Shown here: positions 50,681 to 58,908 of the stretch, one piece after another
Position numbering within the stretch: position 1 is the first letter of the stretch
Layout of the letters: each line of letters starts with the position of its first letter
Program-made: the position numbers and the translations under genes
DNA from: an uncultured Prevotellaceae bacterium
Lineage (GTDB): Bacteria > Bacteroidota > Bacteroidia > Bacteroidales > Bacteroidaceae
Assembly: GCA_902792635.1 (NCBI GenBank)
Contig: CADBAG010000004.1
Coordinates: 62,001-126,000 of the forward strand
Length of the DNA: 64,000 bases
Reading direction: 5' to 3'
The notes under the pieces: generated by a model
What the model was told of the DNA's origin: nothing
Seen by the model: only the letters and a program-made list of their open reading frames with translations
Databases searched by the model: none

Positions 50681-51624
50681 AACTTGCCGAGGATGTCACT
50701 GATGTGATAGAGCGGACGGTGCTTCACCTCCTGATAGATCTTGCCGACATAGACGCCGATGATGCCCACGCCGAAGAGCACGAACGCCCCCACGAGCCAG
50801 ATGCTCAGGATGACAGACGACCAGCCGGCCACCGCCGTGCCTTCCACCAAGGCATGGAGCACATAGAAGAAGATGCCGAGGCAAACGAGCATGAAGATGG
50901 CGCCCGTCCACAACACGAGATAGATAGGCTTGACGCTGAACGACGTGATGCCGTCAAGAGCGAGGTTCAGCATCTTCTTGAGCGTATACTTAGAGTGTCC
51001 GGCCTGACGTTCACTGATGGTGTCGTCGACCGTTGTGTGCTTCAGTCCGATCATCGGAATGAGCCCGCGGAGGTAGAGGTTGCGCTCGGGATATTCGGCA
51101 AGCATGTTCAAGGCACGACGACTCATGAGGCGGAAGTCGGCATGATTGAAGATGCACTTCACGCCCATCTTCTCCTGAAGCCTGTAGAACGCCACGGCAC
51201 TCATGCGCTTGAGCACGGGGTCGGCCTGGCGGCTCACCTTCACGCCGTAGACGATGTCGTTGCCTTCGGCGAAGTCGTCGACCATCTGCGGGATGGCCTT
51301 GAGATCATCCTGAAGGTCGGCATCAATGGTGATGACGGCATCGGCATGGTCTTTCATCGTCATCATGCCGGCCATGATAGCATACTGGTGACCGACGTTG
51401 TGGGCAAGATTGATGCCGCACACGAAAGGATTCTGCTTCTGCAACTTGCAGATGATGTCCCACGTATGGTCACGGCTTCCATCATTGACAAAGACGATCT
51501 TTGAGTCGGGGGAAATCTTCTCAGCAGCTATCATCTCCTTGAAGAGATGCGTCAGACGCTCGGCCGACTTCTCTAAGACCTCTTCCTCATTGTAACAGGG
51601 CGATACGGTTGCAAGCTTGATCAT
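50677..51624 (-). CDS. gtrB: GtrB-like polyprenyl-phosphate glycosyltransferase
   Basis: A 315-residue GT2 enzyme: LATVSPCYNEEEVLEKSAERLTHL, KIVFVNDGSRDHTWDII, ITIDADLQDDLKAIPQMVD with the DxD, and two C-terminal membrane segments (about residues 230-305). It transfers a sugar to undecaprenyl phosphate. It lies between the deacetylase and GtrA, overlapping each by 4 bases. Confidence 0.92.
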   Translation of the reverse strand: MIKLATVSPCYNEEEVLEKSAERLTHLFKEMIAAEKISPDSKIVFVNDGSRDHTWDIICKLQKQNPFVCGINLAHNVGHQYAIMAGMMTMKDHADAVITIDADLQDDLKAIPQMVDDFAEGNDIVYGVKVSRQADPVLKRMSAVAFYRLQEKMGVKCIFNHADFRLMSRRALNMLAEYPERNLYLRGLIPMIGLKHTTVDDTISERQAGHSKYTLKKMLNLALDGITSFSVKPIYLVLWTGAIFMLVCLGIFFYVLHALVEGTAVAGWSSVILSIWLVGAFVLFGVGIIGVYVGKIYQEVKHRPLYHISDILGKL

Positions 51625-52418
51625 TTCGTGGTGTGTTTCTTCAGATAATCCTGCGTGAAGTCAGTGAACTTCACAAACTCCTCACCGTGAGCCTTCAGCA
51701 TCTTGATAAGGTCGTCGAGGCGCTGAGCCATCTGCTCTCCACTGTGGTTCTTGATGATGAACGGCATCTTAAACTCCGGATGGGCCTTGAGCTCATAGAA
51801 CTCCCACGGATGGAAATAGGTCACGAAATAACCGTCATGATGGAGCACACGGCGCACCATGGCGAAATAAAGCCACTCCGGCAGGTTATGAAGGGCCAGC
51901 CAGAAGAGCGGGAAACGAATGATCGGCGTCACCGAGGCGGGGATCTGCAGCACTCCGTCTTTCATGAAGGCAGTGCGGGGCGTGAGCAGATGGATGTAGC
52001 GACCGGGGATGCACGCGGGGTTCAGCGAAGAGTTGAACAGGAATCCAGCCTTGCGGATATTCTCATCGGAGACGGGGAACATACGGGGCTGACGGTAACC
52101 GTGGGTCTTGATGCCGGCCACACCTTCCACGATCTCTTTGGAGCGGAACACATCGTCGGCCTGCGGATGCCAGTGGTCCACACCATGGCATGCCACCTCA
52201 TGACCTTCGTTCATAATACGCTGGATAACCTCGGGAGCATGCGAGGCAAAGTTGCCTGTGCAGAAGAACGTGGCATGCACGCCATTGGCTTTCAGCACAT
52301 CCAAAATCTTATTCGTGCCATAGACCGACACTTTCATGGCTTCCTCCAAGGGGAAGTCTACACCATGCTCGCGGGGTACATCAAACTCCTCGGTGTCAAA
52401 ACTTAACAGTACCATCAT
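51621..52418 (-). CDS. Polysaccharide deacetylase (CE4-like)
   Basis: A 265-residue NodB-fold protein: VLLSFDTEEFDVPREHG (catalytic Asp/metal region), ATFFCTGNFASHAPEVIQRIMNEGHEVACHGVDHWHP (the metal-binding HxxxH-like CHGVDHWHP) and the later YFVTYFHPWEFYELKAHPEF. Removes acetyl groups from a sugar, probably the lipid-linked precursor or surface glycan made by the genes behind it. First gene of the deacetylase-GtrB-GtrA-GT87 operon; promoter TAATTTTG at 52511-52518. Confidence 0.87.
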   Translation of the reverse strand: MMVLLSFDTEEFDVPREHGVDFPLEEAMKVSVYGTNKILDVLKANGVHATFFCTGNFASHAPEVIQRIMNEGHEVACHGVDHWHPQADDVFRSKEIVEGVAGIKTHGYRQPRMFPVSDENIRKAGFLFNSSLNPACIPGRYIHLLTPRTAFMKDGVLQIPASVTPIIRFPLFWLALHNLPEWLYFAMVRRVLHHDGYFVTYFHPWEFYELKAHPEFKMPFIIKNHSGEQMAQRLDDLIKMLKAHGEEFVKFTDFTQDYLKKHTTK

Positions 52419-52473
52419 AATGTACGCTATTTCGTTGTTCTAATTCTTTGATTCACATCTTTTATTCACAATA

Positions 52474-52489
52474 TTATCTCTTGAGATAA
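52474..52489. promoter_or_regulatory. 16-bp palindrome in the leader of the deacetylase operon
   Basis: TTATCTC-TT-GAGATAA is a perfect inverted repeat between the -7 box (52511-52518) and the start codon at 52418. Operator or hairpin; the binder is unknown. Confidence 0.5.
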
Positions 52490-52510
52490 CATGCTTTTCA
52501 GATTGTACTG

Positions 52511-52518
52511 CAAAATTA
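52511..52518 (-). promoter_or_regulatory. -7 box of the deacetylase-Gtr operon
   Basis: TAATTTTG on the minus strand, 93 bases before the ATG, giving a fairly long leader. Confidence 0.6.
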
Positions 52519-52571
52519 CGAAATAGTTTTGAGATGGCGGCTAATTTAATATAGATATACGGCAAAAAACA

Positions 52572-52770
52572 TTCGAGCTGTACGTTTGAAATTAACGTCC
52601 TCGTTGAATAAGCACCTCGGAGAGGTGCCACATGATTAGCCCCAGGTAAGGAGCGCAGCGACGTAACCTGGGGTTTAACATCGGGCGATCATTCTAACCC
52701 CACGTTTCGGCTGCGCCTCACGTGGGGCTAACCATGTTTGCCCTCTTCGAGGGCATTTAACGTCAGTTTG
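52572..52770. repeat. Hairpin-cassette element C4 (short form)
   Basis: Starts with the end motif TTCGAGCTGTACGTTTG, then GCACCTCGGAGAGGTGC, CCCCAGGT..ACCTGGGG, CCCCACGT..ACGTGGGG and GCCCTCTTCGAGGGC. It lacks the central core. Both halves closely match element C6, in inverted order. The right edge includes the sucD stop codon. Confidence 0.85.
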
Positions 52771-53638
52771 ATTTCAGTCTTGCCTTCAGCAGCTCGGGCA
52801 GGAGGCGGGTCTCATCAGCCACCGGCACACCAGCGGCCTCAAGGGCTTTGATCTTACCCTCTGCCGAGCCTGAACCACCGGAGATGATGGCACCGGCATG
52901 ACCCATCTGCTTGCCCGGAGGAGCCTGACGGCCGGAGATGAACACGGCGACGGGCTTTGTGACATGTGCCTTGATGAACTGGGCGGCACGCTCCTCAGCA
53001 TCACCACCGATCTCTCCGATCATAGCGATGGAGTCGGTATCGGGATCGTCCTGGAACATCTGGAGCAGATCCTCGAAATAGAGTCCTACGACAGGGTCAC
53101 CACCGACACCCACGGCCGTGGAGATGCCGAGCCCGCTCTGCACGAGGTCGTACACCACCTCATAGGTCAGGGTGCCACTGCGCGAGATGACGCCTGTGTG
53201 ACCTTTCTTGAAGATGTTGGCTGGCATGATGCCGACCATCGACTTCTCCGGAGAGATCAGTCCCGGACAGTTAGGACCGATGACCTTCACACCTTTGATG
53301 CGCGCATAGTTCTGTGCCTCAACAGCATCGATGACAGGCACACCCTCGGTGATGCACACGACGAGCTTGATGCCGCCGTCGATGGCTTCGAGCATAGCGT
53401 CCTTGGCGAAAGGAGCAGGCACGAAGATGATAGAAGTGTTGGCTCCTGTTGCAGCCACCGCGTCTTTCACGGTGTTGAACACAGGGATGCCATCGACCTC
53501 CTGACCACCCTTGCCTGGCGATGTACCGCCGACGACCTGAGTGCCATATTCCTTCATCTTGGCAGCGTGGAAACTGCCGTCACGTCCCGTGATACCCTGG
53601 ACAATGACTTTTGTATCTTTATCTATCAGTACGCTCAT
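52763..53638 (-). CDS. sucD: Succinyl-CoA ligase, alpha subunit
   Basis: Makes succinyl-CoA from succinate or the reverse with nucleotide triphosphate. The 291-residue subunit shows the CoA-binding start KVIVQGITGRDGSFHAAKMKEYGTQVVGGT and the active-site His in MGHAGAIISGGSGSAEGK. It follows sucC by 45 bases. The last codon and TGA stop lie in the edge of repeat C4. Confidence 0.96.
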   Translation of the reverse strand: MSVLIDKDTKVIVQGITGRDGSFHAAKMKEYGTQVVGGTSPGKGGQEVDGIPVFNTVKDAVAATGANTSIIFVPAPFAKDAMLEAIDGGIKLVVCITEGVPVIDAVEAQNYARIKGVKVIGPNCPGLISPEKSMVGIMPANIFKKGHTGVISRSGTLTYEVVYDLVQSGLGISTAVGVGGDPVVGLYFEDLLQMFQDDPDTDSIAMIGEIGGDAEERAAQFIKAHVTKPVAVFISGRQAPPGKQMGHAGAIISGGSGSAEGKIKALEAAGVPVADETRLLPELLKARLKSN

Positions 53639-53683
53639 AATATAGAATCATTTATGATTAGCAATGACTTTTATCGATAATGA

Positions 53684-54823
53684 TTATCGTTTATTGGAAA
53701 TCTCCACGGCCTTGTGACCGGCCTCTGCCATCGTCGTGGCGACGGTGAAGTGGGTGCCTTTGAGGATCTCACGGCCCTCAGCCTCGTTCGTACCCGTGAG
53801 ACGGATAACGATGGGGATGTCGGTCTTGATGATGTCGAGTGCCTCGAGGAGTCCCTTCGCCACATCGTCGCAGCGCGTGATGCCACCGAAAATATTGATG
53901 AGGATGGTGTTGACGTGCTTGTCGGAGAGCAACAGTTTCATGGCTTCCACGATCTTCTCGGGGTTAGACGAGCCGCCGATATCGAGGAAGTTAGCGGGCT
54001 CACCGCCATAGAGCTTGATCATATCCATCGTAGCCATGGCGAGGCCGGCGCCGTTGACCATGCATCCGATCTTACCGCCGAGGTTGACGTAACTGAAGCC
54101 GTGGTCCTTGGCCCACTGCTCCTTCTTCTCGTCCTCGTCGGGCTCGAAGCACTCCTTGACATCGGGATGACGGAAGAGGGCGTTGTTGTCGAACGTCATC
54201 TTTGCATCGATGGCTTTCAGCGTGCCGTCCTTGAGCAATACGAGCGGGTTGATCTCCACGAGGGAGGCGTCCTTCTCCACGAAGAGTTTATAAAGTGACT
54301 TGAATATCTTTGCCGCCTGCTTCACCTGAGCCTTGTCGTCGAAGAGCTTCCACGCTGCCTCGTTGGCCTTGAAGTCAGCCATGCCGATCGTCGGGTCAAT
54401 GATGATCTTCACGATCTTCTCCGGTGTCTCCTTCGCTACCTGCTCGATGTCCATACCGCCGGAGCGCGAGAGCATCATCATCGGGCACTTCGACTTACGG
54501 TCGACGAGGATAGAGACATAATATTCTGACGCGATGTCGACAGCCTCAGAGACGAGCACGCGGTCCACGGTGTAGCCTTTGATCTGCATGCCGAGGATAG
54601 CCTCAGCATTCTTGCGGATCTCCTCCTCAGAAGAGCCGAGTTTCACACCGCCGGCTTTTCCACGGCCACCGGTATGCACCTGTGCTTTCACCACTGCCTT
54701 GCCGCCGCCAAGCTTGCGGTAGGCTTCAACGGCCTCGTCAGCGGTACGGCAAAGGAAGTGCTTGTCTACTGGCACACCATACTGCTCGAAGAAGCCTTTG
54801 GCTTGATATTCATGTACTTTCAT
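53684..54823 (-). CDS. sucC: Succinyl-CoA ligase, beta subunit
   Basis: The ATP-grasp partner of SucD. The 379-residue product begins MKVHEYQAKGFFEQYGVPVDKHFLC, has VVKAQVHTGGRGKAGGVKL, NPLVLLKDGTLKAIDAKMTFD and the GGITRCDDVAKGLLEAL region. A 6-bp inverted repeat (CGATAA/TTATCG, 53675-53689) surrounds its stop codon in the intercistronic gap. Together with sucD it serves the reductive branch of the TCA cycle toward propionate or succinate in related anaerobes. Confidence 0.96.
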   Translation of the reverse strand: MKVHEYQAKGFFEQYGVPVDKHFLCRTADEAVEAYRKLGGGKAVVKAQVHTGGRGKAGGVKLGSSEEEIRKNAEAILGMQIKGYTVDRVLVSEAVDIASEYYVSILVDRKSKCPMMMLSRSGGMDIEQVAKETPEKIVKIIIDPTIGMADFKANEAAWKLFDDKAQVKQAAKIFKSLYKLFVEKDASLVEINPLVLLKDGTLKAIDAKMTFDNNALFRHPDVKECFEPDEDEKKEQWAKDHGFSYVNLGGKIGCMVNGAGLAMATMDMIKLYGGEPANFLDIGGSSNPEKIVEAMKLLLSDKHVNTILINIFGGITRCDDVAKGLLEALDIIKTDIPIVIRLTGTNEAEGREILKGTHFTVATTMAEAGHKAVEISNKR

Positions 54824-54861
54824 AACAATATAAGTTTATGGTTCGCGAAAAATTCAAAAGA

Positions 54862-56328
54862 TTACCACTTGTCGGTCCTGAACGGGAACAACGGCAGGCC
54901 ATTGTTGCCCCCGAGGTTACCTATCTGGAAGTTGCGGAAGCAGTAGCGCACGGCAACGGGCTCCTTGACCTCAGGACTGACGACATAGACGGTCTCGTTG
55001 CGCGGGTCATTGCCCGGCACCCAGAAGTGGCCGGCAGTAGCTTTATGGAACACCCTGTCAGCGCCTGCCACCTCGAAGCCTTCAATATTATTGAAGCGCG
55101 AGATGCCGCCATAGGTATTCTTCAACTTAATGAAGCACGTGTCGCCCTCAATGAACATCGAGTCAAAGCGCGGACTCTCAGCCTCAAAGCCTTTCTTGTT
55201 GTAAGTCTTCTCCAAGGCGAGCCATCCGAGGCGGTCGCCGACAGGCTTCTTGTTGCTCGGGTGGATCTGATCCTGCTCCCAGGGATAGACGCAGTCGTTG
55301 GTGCAGATCAGTCCACTGTTCGGAATGATGTCTGCGGCGCGCATCTGCTGCTCCTCGAGGTAGCCACGCTGCGTGCCGTTGGGGTCACCGCCATCGGCAT
55401 AAGGTGCGAGCTGCACAAAATAGAATGGGATATTGCCTTCACCGAAGTCGCGACGCCACTGACTCACAAGGAGTGCGAGACGGTCGGAGTATTCGTTGCC
55501 GGGAGCACCGACATTGGAGCAGCCCTGATAGAAGATGATGCCTTTGACCGTATAGTTGAGGATCGGATGGAACGTGCCATTGCCCCAGAGCAATGGATAG
55601 TAGTAATCGTATTTGAACTTGCGCGTCATCTCCGTGGAGTCGAGTGTTTCCTTCGTATATTTCTCGAGGTTAGCCTTGTCGAGCCAGCTCTCAACCCTTG
55701 AGCCGCCTTTGTTGGCGAGGATCAATCCGACAGGAATATTGAGAGCGGAGCGCAGCTGGCGTGCGAAGAAATAACCCACGGCGGAGCAGTCGCCTACATT
55801 ATCTACATCGGCAGCTTTCCACGCGCACTGTGCATCGTCGAGGGGCTTGGAGCTCATCACGGACGGGATCTTCACATAGTGGATGCCGTCATAGCGCGAG
55901 GCCTCCGCCACCACATTATTATAATCTTTCAACGGACAGTTGCCGAAGCCCTTCACGGGGAACTCCATATTGCTTTGTCCGGCACACACCCACACCTCAC
56001 CGATGAGGACATCGCGGAGTGTCACTTTTGAGCCTTTGCCTTCTTTATTTTCCGAGAATGTGATGGTCTGCTTCGTGTAGGAAGCGGCAGGCGTACTGAC
56101 ACGTGCCTCCCACCGTCCGTCTTTAGCAGCCTTAGCCGTCACGGTCTTGCCACCATTCCAAGAGGCGATGACGCTCACCGTGGCACCGGGTGTAGCCCAG
56201 CCCCACAGCCGTGCCGACGATTGTTGCTGCAACACCATGCCATCGCTGAGGACATGCGGCAGACGCACGGCAGCACGTGCGGAGCCAAGCACAGCCAAGG
56301 CCAATACCAATAAGGATAGTTTCTTCAT
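54862..56328 (-). CDS. Sialate O-acetylesterase (SASA family)
   Basis: A 488-residue secreted esterase: signal MKKLSLLVLALAVLGSARAA, then LPHVLSDGMVLQQQ, the catalytic Ser in CAGQSNMEFPVKG near residue 127, the GGSRVESWL motif and the late CTNDCVYPWEQDQIHPSNKKPVGDR with the Asp-His pair. Removes O-acetyl groups from sialic acid so that sialidases can act on host glycans. No sialidase gene is nearby. It sits 38 bases behind sucC. Confidence 0.92.
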   Translation of the reverse strand: MKKLSLLVLALAVLGSARAAVRLPHVLSDGMVLQQQSSARLWGWATPGATVSVIASWNGGKTVTAKAAKDGRWEARVSTPAASYTKQTITFSENKEGKGSKVTLRDVLIGEVWVCAGQSNMEFPVKGFGNCPLKDYNNVVAEASRYDGIHYVKIPSVMSSKPLDDAQCAWKAADVDNVGDCSAVGYFFARQLRSALNIPVGLILANKGGSRVESWLDKANLEKYTKETLDSTEMTRKFKYDYYYPLLWGNGTFHPILNYTVKGIIFYQGCSNVGAPGNEYSDRLALLVSQWRRDFGEGNIPFYFVQLAPYADGGDPNGTQRGYLEEQQMRAADIIPNSGLICTNDCVYPWEQDQIHPSNKKPVGDRLGWLALEKTYNKKGFEAESPRFDSMFIEGDTCFIKLKNTYGGISRFNNIEGFEVAGADRVFHKATAGHFWVPGNDPRNETVYVVSPEVKEPVAVRYCFRNFQIGNLGGNNGLPLFPFRTDKW

Positions 56329-56362
56329 ATTGTATATAGGTTTATTATTTCAACTTGTGAAC

Positions 56363-56780
56363 GTGCCTCGGAGAAAACGGGGCAAGCCCGTGAACGTGCC
56401 TCGGAGAGGCACACTCTTCATAACCCCAGGCAAGGCGCAGCCGCAGCCTGGGGATTTTAGGCTCATGCCGGCGTTTGTTGCCTTCCAGCCTCGGAGAGGC
56501 TGACTGCGCCTTTAGGCGCGCTATGCGGGTAACTCCCTGCTGAGAATCATAGCGCACTATCGTGCAGCGTGCCTCTCCGAGGCACCCTCTCAGTACTATC
56601 AGTCCCATCACCATACCCCAGGCTGCGGCTGCGCCTTGCCTGGGGTTAAACAGAGTCAGCCTCTCCGAGGCTGTGTCATACCCCGGCTGACACTGTTTCT
56701 CTGATGTCGCGCCATAACCCTGCAGACGCAGTTTCTCTGAGGCCGCGCCATAACCTCGCAAGTACAGCCTCTCCGAGGTT
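56363..56780. repeat. Hairpin-cassette element C5
   Basis: Contains GTGCCTCGGAGAGGCAC, CCCCAGGC..GCCTGGGG, GCCTCGGAGAGGC, a core with GCGCCTTTAGGCGC and GCACTATCGTGC, GTGCCTCTCCGAGGCAC, a second CCCCAGGC hairpin and GCCTCTCCGAGGC. Past it, degenerate copies of the last unit (CTGTTTCTCTGA, CAGTTTCTCTGAGG) continue to 56780. It fills the 495-base gap between the esterase and AGCS genes. Confidence 0.82.
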
Positions 56781-56823
56781 CTACAAACTCTGTTACTATG
56801 ATAATACACCGACATCATACTTC

Positions 56824-58200
56824 TCACTCCACTTCCGCCAACTCCTCGTCATCCATATCCCTGTCGAGCCTTCCGCGCCACAGATACTTACGCGTCTCAT
56901 GCACGATGATGCCACTGAGGAGGATGAGGGAGAGGAGATTAGGAATAGCCATGAACGCATTCATGCAGTCGGCGATGTTCCATACCAGTCCGAGACTGAC
57001 GATGCTTCCTACGAAGATGCCAATGATGAACACGACGCGGTAAACGAGCATCCAGCGGTGGCCTTTGAGATATTCGACACAACGCTCACCATAGTAGCTC
57101 CAACCAAGGATCGTACTGAAGGCGAAAGTGATGAGACCGAAGGTGAGCAATGGCGTGCCGACATACGGGATCTTACCGAAGGCTGCCTTCGTAAGTGCGG
57201 CGCCATCGTGGATATCGATATCGGGATAAGCAATGATACTTGACACGATGACAATACCTGTGAGGGCGCAGATGATGACGGTGTCCCAGAACGTACCCGT
57301 CGAAGAGACGAGGGCCTGACGCACGGGGTTGCGCGTCTTGGCGGCGGCTGCCACGATCGGTGCGGAGCCGAGACCCGACTCATTGGAGAACAGGCCGCGG
57401 GCGATACCATAGCGGCACGCCATCATCACCGTCGTACCGGCGAAGCCGCCACCAGCTGCACGCGGAGTGAACGCTGCCTCGACGATGGTCTTGATAGCCG
57501 GCCATACGTAAGCATGGTTGACACAGAGGATATAGATACAGCCGAGGACATAGAAGATGGCCATGAAAGGCACAAGCATGCTACACACCTTAGCGATGGA
57601 CTTCACACCACCGAGGATCACGGCAGCGCCTAAGATAGCAAGAACAAGACCTGTAACCCACAGAGGTACCCCGAAGACCTGACCGACCATCGTAGAGATA
57701 GCGTTGGCCTGAACCGTGTTGCCAATACCGAAAGAAGCAATCGTAGCAAAGAGCGCAAAACATACCGCGAGCCACTTACAGTGGACACCACGCTCCAGGG
57801 CATACATCGGTCCGCCGAGCATACGCCCGTCTTTCGTCTTGACGCGGTATTTGACTGCTACCAGTCCTTCTGCATATTTCGTAGAGATTCCAAAGACACC
57901 GGTCAGCCAGCACCACAACACGGCTCCCGGACCGCCCAACGCGATAGCCGTAGCCACACCGATGATGTTACCCGTGCCGATCGTAGCAGCAAGGGCCGTG
58001 GCGAGGGCACCAAACTGAGACACGTCTCCCGAGGCTCCCTTGTCGCGACTCACGGAGAGTCGGATAGCTGTAAAGATCTTGCGTTGGGGAAAGCGCAAGC
58101 GTATTGTGAGAAAGAGATGCGTGCCGAGCAGCATGATGATCATGGGCCAACCCCACAAAAAGCTACTGACAGTCGCAAAAAAGTCGTTAATTGCTTCCAT
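56824..58200 (-). CDS. AGCS family sodium:amino acid symporter
   Basis: A 458-residue carrier with about 11-12 membrane segments: FLWGWPMIIMLLGTHLFLTIRLRFPQ, then ATALAATIGTGNIIGVATAIALGGPGAVLWCWLTG, YALERGVHCKWLAV and GLFSNESGLGSAPIVAAAAK, all diagnostic of alanine/glycine:cation symporters. The substrate is probably alanine or glycine. Promoter TAACTTTG at 58229-58236. Confidence 0.94.
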   Translation of the reverse strand: MEAINDFFATVSSFLWGWPMIIMLLGTHLFLTIRLRFPQRKIFTAIRLSVSRDKGASGDVSQFGALATALAATIGTGNIIGVATAIALGGPGAVLWCWLTGVFGISTKYAEGLVAVKYRVKTKDGRMLGGPMYALERGVHCKWLAVCFALFATIASFGIGNTVQANAISTMVGQVFGVPLWVTGLVLAILGAAVILGGVKSIAKVCSMLVPFMAIFYVLGCIYILCVNHAYVWPAIKTIVEAAFTPRAAGGGFAGTTVMMACRYGIARGLFSNESGLGSAPIVAAAAKTRNPVRQALVSSTGTFWDTVIICALTGIVIVSSIIAYPDIDIHDGAALTKAAFGKIPYVGTPLLTFGLITFAFSTILGWSYYGERCVEYLKGHRWMLVYRVVFIIGIFVGSIVSLGLVWNIADCMNAFMAIPNLLSLILLSGIIVHETRKYLWRGRLDRDMDDEELAEVE

Positions 58201-58228
58201 AAGCGGTGAGTTACAGGCTATATAGCGG

Positions 58229-58236
58229 CAAAGTTA
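58229..58236 (-). promoter_or_regulatory. -7 box of the AGCS gene
   Basis: TAACTTTG on the minus strand, 29 bases before the ATG. Confidence 0.65.
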
Positions 58237-58267
58237 AGCAAAAACTATCAAAAAGGCATCCTTTTTC

Positions 58268-58298
58268 TTGGTAGTTTTATATAAAAATGATAACTTTG
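58268..58298 (+). promoter_or_regulatory. Promoter of tRNA-Gln
   Basis: TTG at 58268-58270 and TAACTTTG at 58291-58298, 20 bases apart; the tRNA starts 18 bases later. Confidence 0.7.
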
Positions 58299-58315
58299 CA
58301 GCACTTTTATACGAT

Positions 58316-58386
58316 TGTCGTATGGTGTAATGGTAGCACAACAGGTTTTGGTTCTGTTTGTCGTGGTTCGAATCCGCGTACGACAA
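58316..58386 (+). tRNA. tRNA-Gln (anticodon UUG)
   Basis: A 71-base tRNA: acceptor TGTCGTA (58316-58322) pairs with TACGACA (58379-58385), the anticodon loop GTTTTGGTT gives UUG, and the T loop GGTTCGAATCC is intact. CCA is not encoded. Confidence 0.95.
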
Positions 58387-58392
58387 CAAAAT

Positions 58393-58420
58393 GGGCGAGC
58401 CCTTTGGGCCCGCCCTTGTT
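58393..58420 (+). terminator. Terminator after tRNA-Gln
   Basis: GGGCGAGCCC and GGGCCCGCCC arms with a TTT loop (one mismatch), followed by a weak TTGTTGTTG tail. Confidence 0.6.
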
Positions 58421-58475
58421 GTTGTCGTACATCGACATGAACCTCAGAAATATTAACCACAAGTGATTATTTTCT

Positions 58476-58592
58476 CACACGGATTTTAAAGATCTTAAAG
58501 ATGGTTACGCTGCTTTGCAGCTACACAAGGATGCTAAGGTATGCGTAATCGGCGAAGCCGAAAATCTTTAAAATCTTTAGGATCCGTGTGAG
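58476..58592. repeat. Long inverted-repeat element, copy 2
   Basis: Arms 58476-58502 and 58563-58592 pair with a few mismatches. The inner hairpin is GCTGC-TTT-GCAGC where copy 1 has GCCGC-TTT-GCGGC, a paired change. A second partial arm (ATCCGTGTGAAATAAA) follows at 58600-58616. Together with the tRNA it explains the 428-base gap. Confidence 0.82.
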
Positions 58593-58628
58593 ATAAACGA
58601 TCCGTGTGAAATAAAAATCTTCGGAAGA

Positions 58629-58886
58629 TCAGTCATCCCACACGCTCTTCTTCGGCGTATGTGTCTGACTGTTCCAGTCATTGTCACTGTTCAGATCCCC
58701 TAAATCCGGGGCAACGGGCTGCATATTGTATTTCTTCGCCCATGAGTCTGATGCCTTGGCTCGCTTGGAGCCGGTTATCATACTATAATCATCCATAATG
58801 TCACTCGACACATTCAGCGTGATAATCTCTGAATGCGGAGCAACGTAAAAGTGTTTGTGTGTTGTTATCCGTTTCATGAAAATCAT
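58629..58886 (-). CDS. Small protein with Bacteroidota YVAPxxExxxL pattern, function unknown
   Basis: An 85-residue protein without a signal peptide. The start MIFMKRITTHKHFYVAPHSEIITLNVSSDIMDDYS is the pattern of many short Bacteroidota proteins found next to large surface proteins; the C-terminal part is polar (DLGDLNSDNDWNSQTHTPKK). A good AGGAGG site 8 bases upstream supports the first ATG. It lies 22 bases after the 1200-residue gene and is probably co-transcribed. Function unknown. Confidence 0.7.
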   Translation of the reverse strand: MIFMKRITTHKHFYVAPHSEIITLNVSSDIMDDYSMITGSKRAKASDSWAKKYNMQPVAPDLGDLNSDNDWNSQTHTPKKSVWDD

Positions 58887-58908
58887 CTTCTTTGCCTCCT
58901 GTCATTCT

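Noticed and set aside
50704-51504. 266-codon frame opposite gtrB
   Set aside because: His/Asp/Glu-rich antisense product with no recognisable motif.
52440-52631. 63-codon frame with a MAPLRGAYS start, and a similar one at 63030
   Set aside because: Both are translations of the same hairpin-cassette ends; the shared N-terminus reflects the repeat, not a gene.
58393-58420. Copy of the 30-bp GGGCGGCC repeat after tRNA-Gln
   Set aside because: Similar GC content but a different stem; it fits a tRNA terminator better.
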